Translations under genes and position numbers: made by a program | Notes under the pieces: model-generated | Seen by the model: the letters and a program-made list of their open reading frames with translations, nothing else | Database searches by the model: none | What the model was told of the DNA's origin: nothing | Origin: Paludibacteraceae bacterium | Lineage (GTDB): Bacteria; Bacteroidota; Bacteroidia; Bacteroidales; Paludibacteraceae | DNA: 64,000 bases | NCBI GenBank assembly: GCA_017439235.1 | Contig: JAFSJN010000022.1 | Span: 56,575-120,574, forward strand | Reading direction: 5' to 3' | Shown: positions 27,513 through 37,931 of the stretch, piece after piece | Position numbering within the stretch: the first letter of the stretch is position 1 | Layout of the letters: every line of letters begins with the position of its first letter

Positions 27513-28693
27513 AATTGGTATTCCTTTATCTTGCGATACAATGTTCTCTCTGACACGCTGAGCAGTCTAGCCGCATCACGCCTATTACCACCCGTCTTCT
27601 CCAATGCTCGGCGAATAGTTTCCCGTTCCACCTCTTCCATACTGCCCACTTCCTCGGTATATACTTCCTCAACTTGATAATCCCGCTCCTTATGACGTGG
27701 CGTAAGCGTTTGCGCTGATTGCTGAATAGTAGGAGTGGCGGATGCTATAGGCGACTTTCCCTGCAATAAGCCATTCAATTGTTGCCGCATCTCCGACATC
27801 TCACGTTTCATATCGAACAACACCTTATAGAGCAATTCGCGCTCATTCATATAGGTATCAGAACCAGCTTCGGGTCTAACTAACTGCAAACTCGTTTGCA
27901 TCTCATTAGCCGGCAAGTAGCGGCGCAGTGTATCGGCGGTAATATCATGATTCGTCTCGATAATACTAATCTGTTCCGCCACATTCTTCAGTTGCCGCAC
28001 ATTCCCGTTCCAATAATAATTCTTCAGCAGCTCGGTCGCTTCCTCATTCAATCGGATAGCCGGCATACGATAGCGATCCGAGAAGTCAAGAGCAAACTTG
28101 CGGAATAGTAATGGGATATCCTCTTTGCGTTCACGCAAGGCGGGAACTTTAATTTCCACGGTATTCAAACGATAGTACAGATCCTCCCGGAAGCGTCCTT
28201 CTTGTATTGCTCGAGGCATATCCAGATTAGTAGCAGCCACCACGCGGACATTGGTTTTCTGCACCTGACTCGAACCCATGCGTATAAACTCGCCCGTTTC
28301 CAGAACGCGTAATAAGCGTACTTGCGTTTGCAACGGCAGTTCGCCCACTTCATCTAAAAACAAGGTTCCTCCATTGGCGATTTCAAAATACCCCTTACGC
28401 TCCGCCTTAGCATCCGTGAACGCTCCTTTCTCATGGCCAAACAACTCACTGTCTATCGTCCCCTCCGGAATAGCTCCGCAGTTGACGGCAAAATACGGGC
28501 CATGCTTGCGCGCCGAATAAGCATGAATAATCTGCGGGAAGAACTCTTTACCCACTCCCGATTCTCCGGTAATCAGCACACTCAAGTCCGTCAGAGCCAC
28601 CTGAACGGCCACTTCGATGCCTCGATTCAGTTGCGCATTTTGGCCGATAATACCGAAACGCTGCTTAATGGTTTGTATCTCTTGTGTTGACAT
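27509..28693 (-). CDS. Sigma-54-type AAA+ transcriptional activator with GAFTDA loop, 394 aa
   Basis: There is no receiver domain. The AAA+ domain has Walker A GESGVGKE (residues 43-50), the sigma-54 contact loop read as GAFTDA (90-95), GGTLFLDEVGELP (Walker B), and the arginine-finger region FREDLYYRLN. The C-terminus ends in a Fis-type helix-turn-helix (TGGNRRDAARLLSVSERTLYR). The canonical loop is GAFTGA, so Gly to Asp is notable. ATG at 28693 is preferred, because the upstream TTG at 28726 overlaps the -7 promoter box. It would control envelope or stress genes; the targets are unknown. Confidence 0.9.
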   Translation of the reverse strand: MSTQEIQTIKQRFGIIGQNAQLNRGIEVAVQVALTDLSVLITGESGVGKEFFPQIIHAYSARKHGPYFAVNCGAIPEGTIDSELFGHEKGAFTDAKAERKGYFEIANGGTLFLDEVGELPLQTQVRLLRVLETGEFIRMGSSQVQKTNVRVVAATNLDMPRAIQEGRFREDLYYRLNTVEIKVPALRERKEDIPLLFRKFALDFSDRYRMPAIRLNEEATELLKNYYWNGNVRQLKNVAEQISIIETNHDITADTLRRYLPANEMQTSLQLVRPEAGSDTYMNERELLYKVLFDMKREMSEMRQQLNGLLQGKSPIASATPTIQQSAQTLTPRHKERDYQVEEVYTEEVGSMEEVERETIRRALEKTGGNRRDAARLLSVSERTLYRKIKEYQL

Positions 28694-28723
28694 ATTCCTA
28701 ACAATATCTGCCATTTTGGCATA

Positions 28724-28755
28724 CAAAGGTACTGCTTTTCGGGCACATATGCAAA
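28724..28755 (-). promoter_or_regulatory. Promoter of the activator-lptE operon
   Basis: On the minus strand, TTTG (28755-28752), 20 bases, TACCTTTG (28731-28724): perfect consensus. It lies divergent to the tRNA-Arg promoter. Confidence 0.75.
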
Positions 28756-28791
28756 CTTTTTCGCAAAAAAATAAAAAAAATGGTCAAAAAA

Positions 28792-28823
28792 TTTGCACAG
28801 GTCAAAAAAAAGCAGTACCTTTG
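28792..28823 (+). promoter_or_regulatory. Promoter of tRNA-Arg
   Basis: TTTG (28792-28795), 20 bases, TACCTTTG (28816-28823), 23 bases before the tRNA 5' end. Confidence 0.75.
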
Positions 28824-28846
28824 CAGCCGCTTTTGAAAAAAGTAGG

Positions 28847-28920
28847 GGTCCATTAGCTCAACTGAATAGAGTACCACACTACGGATGTGGGGGTTGCAGG
28901 TTTGAATCCTGCATGGATCA
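28847..28920 (+). tRNA. tRNA-Arg (ACG)
   Basis: The 74-nt cloverleaf has acceptor arm GGTCCAT paired with ATGGATC, discriminator A at 28920, anticodon stem CCACA/TGTGG with loop CTACGGA (anticodon ACG at 28881-28883), and T-arm GCAGG-TTTGAAT-CCTGC. CCA is not encoded. A34 would need deamination to inosine to read CGC and CGA. Confidence 0.95.
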
Positions 28921-28930
28921 CAAAAAAACA

Positions 28931-28967
28931 AAAACGCATTTGAAGAGATCCTCAAGTGCGTTTTTTA
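28931..28967 (+). terminator. Terminator after tRNA-Arg
   Basis: ACGCATTTGA pairs with TCAAGTGCGT (one mismatch), followed by TTTTTTATTT. The A-run on the other side means it may also act on the minus-strand genes ending at 28984. Confidence 0.85.
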
Positions 28968-28983
28968 TTTCGTTTACGATTCG

Positions 28984-29409
28984 CTATTTCAAACTATCTT
29001 TAGCAGCACGTTCTGCCTTGAAATGTTTCCATTGCAGCATCAGCCACTCCTTCAAAGAAACATAGTCGGCCGGTTGTGACAAGTCGATATGAACATCTTC
29101 TTTTTGCTTGCGGTAGAGCGAACGCTTGACAATAGTAGAATCAGAGTCAGAGGCAATAATAGGAGCACTTACGCGCATAGGAGCTATCGGTTTCACCGTA
29201 GTAGTATCCAAACTGCGCTCTATCCCTAAAGCGCGCACAGAGTCAATCTGCGCCACTTGCACCTCTATGGGTTCCGGTTCCTCGTAATAGGTTCCGCCAT
29301 TGGTGACAAGCCATACGGCATAACCGCCGGCTGCCACAATAACTAAGCCTAATAACGCAAAAGGTAGGCCATAACGAATCTTTTGTCTAGTACGATAACG
29401 GATGTGCAT
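28984..29409 (-). CDS. Unknown single-pass membrane protein, 141 aa
   Basis: A basic N-terminus (MHIRYRTRQKIRYG) precedes one transmembrane helix at residues about 15-36, then a soluble tail of about 100 residues with scattered acidic and basic stretches, ending WKHFKAERAAKDSLK. I do not recognise a family. It is two bases downstream of the DUF6913-like gene and ends the ligA-containing run. The topology suggests a small periplasmic or cytoplasmic tail anchored in the inner membrane. Confidence 0.6.
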   Translation of the reverse strand: MHIRYRTRQKIRYGLPFALLGLVIVAAGGYAVWLVTNGGTYYEEPEPIEVQVAQIDSVRALGIERSLDTTTVKPIAPMRVSAPIIASDSDSTIVKRSLYRKQKEDVHIDLSQPADYVSLKEWLMLQWKHFKAERAAKDSLK

Positions 29410-29411
29410 AC

Positions 29412-29942
29412 TTAGCGGTCTAAAGAATGGATAGATTGTAGGTAATATAAGATTTGTTCAGCCAGGTATCGTGGTGTATCTGCAGGGGGCACATCTACCA
29501 TAAAATCATGTATTCCCTTGCGAATCAAACGGCCTGCCTTGAAATCACAGGGCGCATACATCGCCAAATATTGCAGCGGCAAACATGGCTGTTGCGTTAA
29601 ATCTAATAACAAGTCAAACGGTCGGCGCAACAGGTCGTTAATGATTTCCTGTTTGGGTGCCTTTAAGATATTGATATCGCGTTCTCCCAAGATACGAGAG
29701 GTCGGCAGAATAGGCGAGGTAACATCTTTCTTACCGGCGCAATAGCCCCAGGTGGCCACATCTTTATCCTCCAATAACAAACGCTGTACTAATTCTCGAA
29801 TATATGGATTACGCTCTTGCCAATCACTCTCATAAAGGATAAGAATCGAACGCACATCCGCATATCGAGGAAAAGCGACATGGCGAACAGGACGATGACG
29901 CATACGATAGGTAAATATCCAATCACGTATATTCATATGCAT
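29412..29942 (-). CDS. DUF6913-like Bacteroidota protein, 176 aa
   Basis: Recognisable features are VRSILILYESDWQERNPYIRELVQRL, ATWGYCAGKK and PFDLLLDLTQQPCLPLQYLA, matching my memory of the DUF6913 family (cytoplasmic, Rossmann-like). The start could be the first ATG or the one two codons later (MNIRDW). It sits between ligA and the small membrane protein with only one or two bases between genes, so it is co-translated. The function is unknown. Confidence 0.6.
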   Translation of the reverse strand: MHMNIRDWIFTYRMRHRPVRHVAFPRYADVRSILILYESDWQERNPYIRELVQRLLLEDKDVATWGYCAGKKDVTSPILPTSRILGERDINILKAPKQEIINDLLRRPFDLLLDLTQQPCLPLQYLAMYAPCDFKAGRLIRKGIHDFMVDVPPADTPRYLAEQILYYLQSIHSLDR

Positions 29943-29943
29943 T

Positions 29944-33542
<3,599 letters not shown>

Positions 33543-33555
33543 AGTTTTTAGGTTG

Positions 33556-33587
33556 CAAAGTTACACTTTTTTTTGCATATATGCAAA
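33556..33587 (-). promoter_or_regulatory. Promoter of the secreted nuclease-ligA run
   Basis: On the minus strand, TTTG (33587-33584), 20 bases, TAACTTTG (33563-33556). Its -33 box is half of the palindrome TTTGCATATATGCAAA shared with the dapA promoter. Confidence 0.75.
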
Positions 33588-33603
33588 TTTTTATGTACTT
33601 TTG
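33572..33603 (+). promoter_or_regulatory. Promoter of dapA
   Basis: TTTG (33572-33575), 20 bases, TACTTTTG (33596-33603). It overlaps the opposing promoter by 16 bases through the palindrome at 33572-33587. Confidence 0.75.
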
Positions 33604-33622
33604 CACACAAAAACAAAATATT

Positions 33623-34501
33623 ATGGATTTACGAGGATTAGGCACAGCATTGATTACGCCTTTTGATGCCAACGGAGCCGTCGACTACGAAGCATTAGAT
33701 CGTCTATTGGAAGTACAACTGCGAGGAGGAGTAGACTATATCGTTGTCTTAGGAACCACAGGAGAAGCAGTCACACTAACCGAAGAGGAATGCCACTCCG
33801 TACGGCAGTACATTGTACAATACATCAACGGCCGCCTACCGTTGGTGTTGGGGGTGGGCGGCAATTGCACCGCTGCTGTCATTGCCTCTCTCCAAGCCAT
33901 GCACGACGAGTTATGCTCGAACCATGCGGCTATCCTTAGCGTCTGTCCATATTACAATAAACCCTCTCAAGAAGGTTTATATCTACACTTCTCCTCTATT
34001 GCCCAAGCCTCTCCTATCCCTGTTATCCTATACAATGTTCCCGGACGCACAGGCGTAAACCTGTTGCCGGAAACCGTTATGCGCATCTACAACGCATGCC
34101 CGAAACGTATACTCGGCATCAAAGAAGCATCCGGCAATATCGAACAGATAAAGAAACTGATTACTCTGGCCAGGGGAACCGACTTACTGGTCATCTCCGG
34201 TGATGATGCCCTTGCCTGCCAAGTAATGAAAGCCGGTGGTGCCGGACTCATCTCGGTAGCATCCAATGCATGGCCCAAAGAAATAGCCACTATCGTGCAC
34301 CACAAGAATCACGCCCTTCAAGAGCGTTTTGAGCCAATGATTAATCTAATCTTCAAGGAGGGAAACCCCAGCGGCATTAAGACGGTTTTGGCGCAACAAG
34401 GCCTAATCAGTAATGTTCTTCGTTCTCCACTGGTGCCCAATTCTCCTGCCGTACAGGAAGAGATTGCTGCAGCACGCCGCCAATTATCTACTGAAGAATA
34501 G
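33623..34501 (+). CDS. dapA: 4-hydroxy-tetrahydrodipicolinate synthase
   Basis: The 292-aa product is a standard class I aldolase barrel: GTALITPFDANGAVDYEAL, LGTTGEAVTLTEEE (pyruvate-binding TTGE), LYNVPGRTGVNL with the catalytic Tyr, and GIKEASGNIEQIKKL with the Schiff-base Lys. It condenses pyruvate and aspartate semialdehyde in lysine/diaminopimelate synthesis. ATG at 33623 was chosen; the upstream in-frame start at 33581 lies within the promoter. The 3' end overlaps the convergent SGNH gene by 14 bases. Confidence 0.96.
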   Translation: MDLRGLGTALITPFDANGAVDYEALDRLLEVQLRGGVDYIVVLGTTGEAVTLTEEECHSVRQYIVQYINGRLPLVLGVGGNCTAAVIASLQAMHDELCSNHAAILSVCPYYNKPSQEGLYLHFSSIAQASPIPVILYNVPGRTGVNLLPETVMRIYNACPKRILGIKEASGNIEQIKKLITLARGTDLLVISGDDALACQVMKAGGAGLISVASNAWPKEIATIVHHKNHALQERFEPMINLIFKEGNPSGIKTVLAQQGLISNVLRSPLVPNSPAVQEEIAAARRQLSTEE

Positions 34502-35576
34502 TCTGCAAGATAGCCTCCAATCGGTCAGCATAAGCGCGGAAGCCCAAATCGGTAAGATGGATACCGTCGACAGTCCCTTCTTCGTCACGCCCCGTTTGGC
34601 CCTCAAAACTCATATAGTAGAGATTGTCCGGATTATCCGCCTTTAAGCGGTTGTAGTTCTTGTGCCATTCGCTATTCTTAGCCGGTAAGTAATCCCGCAA
34701 GGAACTGTCAAACTTGGCATACGGATAAATCATTGTCTCCACCATCACTATCGGAACATCCGGCTGAGCGCGGCGCAAGATGTTGACAAAATCATACGTC
34801 AACGTGTCGCACATCATTTGCGTGCAATTGGGCACAGGATCCAACACGAAACAAGCTACATCTTCCATACCCGCCATCAATCGAGCGATGTACATATCCA
34901 TTTTACCCTCGCCGGAAGTGGCCAGATTAACCACCTCCATATTCAAATCCCGCTGAATCATTGCTGAGGATACCATACCTGTACGAGAAGCACAACCGCC
35001 CTGCTGAATGCTAGTTCCATAAATGACGATTCGCTTCCCCTTACGCGGACTATCTACCCGAGGATATTCTAATCCGGCAGCAGAATCAACACCTATCTCC
35101 AGCCAATCGATACCATCATACAGAGGCAAATAAAGCATATATTCATGCCATGCCGTATCCGTATGGCTCAAATACACCTTGTGCTGAATGGAATCCTTGA
35201 TGGGGCGTGCCGTATTCACATACTGCCACTTGCCAGTATACTCATTGAGACGATATAAATCCGTACCTTTAATACCTGTCATCGCCATATGCGCCATATA
35301 AAAATCTCGCTGCAGATGATAGCGGGCACCCACATTCGCAGAATTGGTACGAAAACGCACTCCTATACCCGCCGAGCACGTGTATAACCACCATTGGTTC
35401 TCTCTACACGAGTCCTGCATATACTTCGGTAAACGTTGATACGGAGCCGAAGTCTCTACCCAACCTTTATTTATCAACCGAAAATGTGTAGCATCTTCAT
35501 AACGCAGTATCGACTCTTCGGCCATCATGCTTATGATGCCACACACTGCAAATAAGAACAATAATCCGTGTCTCAT
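34488..35576 (-). CDS. Secreted SGNH/GDSL-type hydrolase, 362 aa
   Basis: The N-terminal signal peptide (MRHGLLFLFAVCGIISMMA) is followed by a beta-sandwich-like domain (residues about 20-180). A GDSL-type domain follows: block I reads VIYGTSIQQGG (GTS in place of GDS, with the Ser nucleophile), and block V reads DGIHLTDLGF with the catalytic Asp-His pair. This two-domain layout occurs in Bacteroidota esterases, some of which deacetylate glycans. The substrate is unknown. Start at ATG 35576; the upstream longer form covers the terminator of the infC operon and is rejected. Confidence 0.82.
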   Translation of the reverse strand: MRHGLLFLFAVCGIISMMAEESILRYEDATHFRLINKGWVETSAPYQRLPKYMQDSCRENQWWLYTCSAGIGVRFRTNSANVGARYHLQRDFYMAHMAMTGIKGTDLYRLNEYTGKWQYVNTARPIKDSIQHKVYLSHTDTAWHEYMLYLPLYDGIDWLEIGVDSAAGLEYPRVDSPRKGKRIVIYGTSIQQGGCASRTGMVSSAMIQRDLNMEVVNLATSGEGKMDMYIARLMAGMEDVACFVLDPVPNCTQMMCDTLTYDFVNILRRAQPDVPIVMVETMIYPYAKFDSSLRDYLPAKNSEWHKNYNRLKADNPDNLYYMSFEGQTGRDEEGTVDGIHLTDLGFRAYADRLEAILQTILQ

Positions 35577-35603
35577 CGTATTTTCTTTTATAGGTTTTGT
35601 TCC

Positions 35604-35635
35604 AACAAGAAGGGCACCCATTTAGGTGCCCTAAC
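35604..35635 (-). terminator. Terminator of the infC-rpmI-rplT operon
   Basis: GGGCACC (35612-35618) and GGTGCCC (35625-35631) form a seven-pair stem just after the rplT stop on the minus strand; the T-rich tail is weak (TTCTTGTT). Confidence 0.6.
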
Positions 35636-35645
35636 TTAGTGAGTC

Positions 35646-35999
35646 TTACTTAGCTTTCTTCGCCTTGTCAACCACAGCCTTGAAGGCTTGAGGATGATTC
35701 ATGGCCATGTCGGCCAGAACCTTACGGTTGATGACGATACCGGCTTTCTTCAACGCACCCATGAGTTGACTATAACTCAGTCCCTCCAAGCGAGCAGCAG
35801 CGTTAATACGCTGAATCCACAAAGCACGGAAGGTGCGTTTTTTGTTCTTACGATCGCGATAAGCGTACTGGAGACCTTTCTCCCAAGTGTTTTTGGCGAC
35901 TGTCCATACATTTGCACGGCCACCAAAATTACCTCTCGTGAGGCTCATAACTTTCTTGCGACGAGCGCGTGAAGCTACATGATTTACTGATCTTGGCAT
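35646..35999 (-). CDS. rplT: 50S ribosomal protein L20
   Basis: The 117-aa product begins [20 protein letters not shown] and contains [25 protein letters not shown] and [14 protein letters not shown], textbook bL20. It binds 23S rRNA early in assembly and in many bacteria represses its own operon. It lies 29 bases after rpmI in the conserved infC-rpmI-rplT order. Confidence 0.98.
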   Translation of the reverse strand: MPRSVNHVASRARRKKVMSLTRGNFGGRANVWTVAKNTWEKGLQYAYRDRKNKKRTFRALWIQRINAAARLEGLSYSQLMGALKKAGIVINRKVLADMAMNHPQAFKAVVDKAKKAK

Positions 36000-36028
36000 A
36001 GTTCTGTAAATTTTTGGTGGTTAATGAC

Positions 36029-36226
36029 TTAGCGGAGCAATAGCATTTCGCGCAGGCTTCGCATGTTAGACTGATCGACCATAGCAACGTGAGTCAGATT
36101 ACGTTTCTGCTTTTTGGTCTTCTTAGTAAGAATGTGACTCTTGTAAGCGTGTTTACGCTTGATTTTACCTGTTCCGGTAAGCGTGAAGCGCTTTTTGGCA
36201 CCGGAATTAGTTTTTACCTTTGGCAT
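36029..36226 (-). CDS. rpmI: 50S ribosomal protein L35
   Basis: The 65-aa basic protein [20 protein letters not shown] continues [24 protein letters not shown], characteristic of bL35. It follows infC by 76 bases, which hold a possible hairpin leader. Confidence 0.98.
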   Translation of the reverse strand: MPKVKTNSGAKKRFTLTGTGKIKRKHAYKSHILTKKTKKQKRNLTHVAMVDQSNMRSLREMLLLR

Positions 36227-36250
36227 TTTCTTTAAATTTAATTAGTTTAT

Positions 36251-36302
36251 ATTACGTCCGGTAGGCAGCACAATTAAAGGTAGGCCTCCGGGCTTTTTTT
36301 CC
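36251..36302 (-). promoter_or_regulatory. Possible ribosomal-protein leader hairpin upstream of rpmI
   Basis: On the minus strand CCGGAGGC pairs with GCCTACCGG (one bulge) across about 17 bases, directly after the infC stop and before rpmI. The place fits an L20-type autoregulatory leader, but the structure was judged by eye only. Confidence 0.3.
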
Positions 36303-36857
36303 TTATTTCTTAGGCGCAATCATCACAATCATACGTTTGCCTTCCAACTTAGGCGTCGTCTCGGGTTTACCGACCTCGGCCAAGTCATTGCAAAAACGCG
36401 CCAGCAGCAATTCTCCCTGTTCCTTAAACAGAATCGAACGGCCACGGAAGAATACATACGATTTCACCTTATTACCATCCTTCAAAAACTCCTGCGCATG
36501 CTTCAGTTTGAACTGATAATCATGGTCATCCGTCTGAGGTCCGAAACGTATTTCCTTAATCTCTATCTTCTTCGAGTTCTGCTTCTGCTCTTTCTCTTTA
36601 CGTTTCTTCTGATAGAGGAACTTCTGATAGTCAATGATACGGCATACCGGCGGCACAGCTGTGGCACTAATTTCCACGAGGTCCAGGTTCTGTTCATCGG
36701 CTATCCTCATAGCCTGTTGGTAGGTGTATATACCCTGCTCAACATTGTCGCCCACGAGGCGAACTTCTTCGACACCGCGAATCTTATCATTGATACGGTT
36801 CGGCATCTCTTTTTCTACACGGCCACGACGAGGGCCGTTAAACGGGATTGCTGCTAT
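36303..36857 (-). CDS. infC: Translation initiation factor IF-3 (probable AUA start)
   Basis: The family core is clear: [67 protein letters not shown], and a terminal [15 protein letters not shown]-3 selects start codons and keeps subunits apart. Start choice: no ATG lies in frame near the promoter. GGAGG at 36870-36866, eight bases before an in-frame ATA at 36857-36855, gives 185 aa with an Arg-rich N-terminus; ATG at 36806 (MPNRIND) is the alternative. A TTG at 36917 lies inside the -33 box and cannot be used. Non-AUG infC starts are known to mediate IF-3 autoregulation in other bacteria. Confidence 0.93.
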   Translation of the reverse strand: MAAIPFNGPRRGRVEKEMPNRINDKIRGVEEVRLVGDNVEQGIYTYQQAMRIADEQNLDLVEISATAVPPVCRIIDYQKFLYQKKRKEKEQKQNSKKIEIKEIRFGPQTDDHDYQFKLKHAQEFLKDGNKVKSYVFFRGRSILFKEQGELLLARFCNDLAEVGKPETTPKLEGKRMIVMIAPKK

Positions 36858-36887
36858 AGTTTTGTCCTCCAATAATAAAAAATCGTG

Positions 36888-36918
36888 CAAAGGTACAACA
36901 TTTTTTTGAAACTGCAAA
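36888..36918 (-). promoter_or_regulatory. Promoter of infC-rpmI-rplT
   Basis: On the minus strand, TTTG (36918-36915), 19 bases, TACCTTTG (36895-36888). Confidence 0.75.
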
Positions 36919-36954
36919 TAAATTTACGAAAAAAATCATTTTTTTTATAAAATG

Positions 36955-36986
36955 TTTGCGTATATGCAGGAAAAAGTATACCTTTG
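36955..36986 (+). promoter_or_regulatory. Promoter of the 302-aa lipoprotein gene
   Basis: TTTG (36955-36958), 20 bases, TACCTTTG (36979-36986), 20 bases before the ATG at 37007. Confidence 0.75.
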
Positions 36987-37006
36987 CACGCTAAATTTGG
37001 CAGAAA

Positions 37007-37915
37007 ATGTCTAAAAAAACTGAAAATACTATGTCGCACAACAAGTTTACGGCCTCTATATTGGCCGCGGTGGCGCTATTAATCGCTGCCTGCTCGGATT
37101 ACAACAATGTACCCGCCAACCCAATAGATGACCGTTTCCTTGATACTGCAACCGTCGTAATAGACACAACAGGTGCCATTTCGTGTGCCAGAGCCGTACA
37201 GTTGGGTGACTCAGCAGGGAATGTCAAAGTAATCGGTTATGCCACCTCTGCAGGAGAAGTCTCCAGTACCAAGCAACAAACAGTATGGATGGCAGATGCA
37301 ATAGATGGAGGAAATGTATTCGAAGCCTATTTGTGCAATATTTATCGTAAGGATACTATCCATAATGGTGACCTTGTTATGGTTACAGGAACCGTTACCG
37401 TATACAATACTACCACCGAGATTAAGAATGGCAACATTTACATCATTCGCCGCGCCCCCAAGACATATACCTATTATACCGAGTCGTTAGCCGGCTCGTT
37501 AGGCGACTTCACCGTCAACACTATTGAAGGTGCCGCATGGGAAGCCAAAGCCACCTACGCTCAAGTCTCCGGTGCGCAGACCCACACACAACTTATCTCG
37601 CCTACTATTGACTTAAGCGAGACAACCGATCCTGTGCTTAAATTCGGTCATTGCCACATGAATAGTACCGACCCGCAAACGCAAATGAAATTATACGTTC
37701 GCACTGCTGATAGCGATTGGCAGAATTTGGAAATACCGGAGTACGCTGCAGGAACCACACCGCCAGTATTCGTCGAAAGCGGAGCCATCAGCCTAAAAGC
37801 ATATGCCGGACGAACCGACCTGCAAATCATGTTCGATTTCAACACCACGTCAGTCAGCGGCACTCCCGCCCCCACTTGGCGTGTCAAGAATATTAACATA
37901 ACCGAGACAAAATAA
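37007..37915 (+). CDS. Secreted lipoprotein with OB-like and choice-of-anchor-like domains, 302 aa
   Basis: A lipobox (LLIAAC, Cys29) marks it as a lipoprotein. Residues about 55-150 look like a small beta-barrel of the OB type (GNVKVIGYATSAGEV, GDLVMVTGTVTVYN). Residues about 160-300 resemble a MAM/choice-of-anchor J jelly roll (AWEAKATYAQVSGAQTHTQLISPTIDLS, LKFGHCHMN, WRVKNINITE). Such domains bind carbohydrates or proteins on the Bacteroidota surface; the ligand is unknown. It is 16 bases before the PpiD-like gene and probably co-transcribed with it. Confidence 0.7.
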   Translation: MSKKTENTMSHNKFTASILAAVALLIAACSDYNNVPANPIDDRFLDTATVVIDTTGAISCARAVQLGDSAGNVKVIGYATSAGEVSSTKQQTVWMADAIDGGNVFEAYLCNIYRKDTIHNGDLVMVTGTVTVYNTTTEIKNGNIYIIRRAPKTYTYYTESLAGSLGDFTVNTIEGAAWEAKATYAQVSGAQTHTQLISPTIDLSETTDPVLKFGHCHMNSTDPQTQMKLYVRTADSDWQNLEIPEYAAGTTPPVFVESGAISLKAYAGRTDLQIMFDFNTTSVSGTPAPTWRVKNINITETK

Positions 37916-37931
37916 TAAAAACTATACATTT

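Noticed and set aside
28693-28726. Longer TTG-initiated form of the sigma-54-type activator
   Set aside because: The TTG lies inside the -7 promoter box, so it would not be in the transcript.
36857-36917. TTG start for infC at 36917
   Set aside because: It lies within the -33 promoter box.
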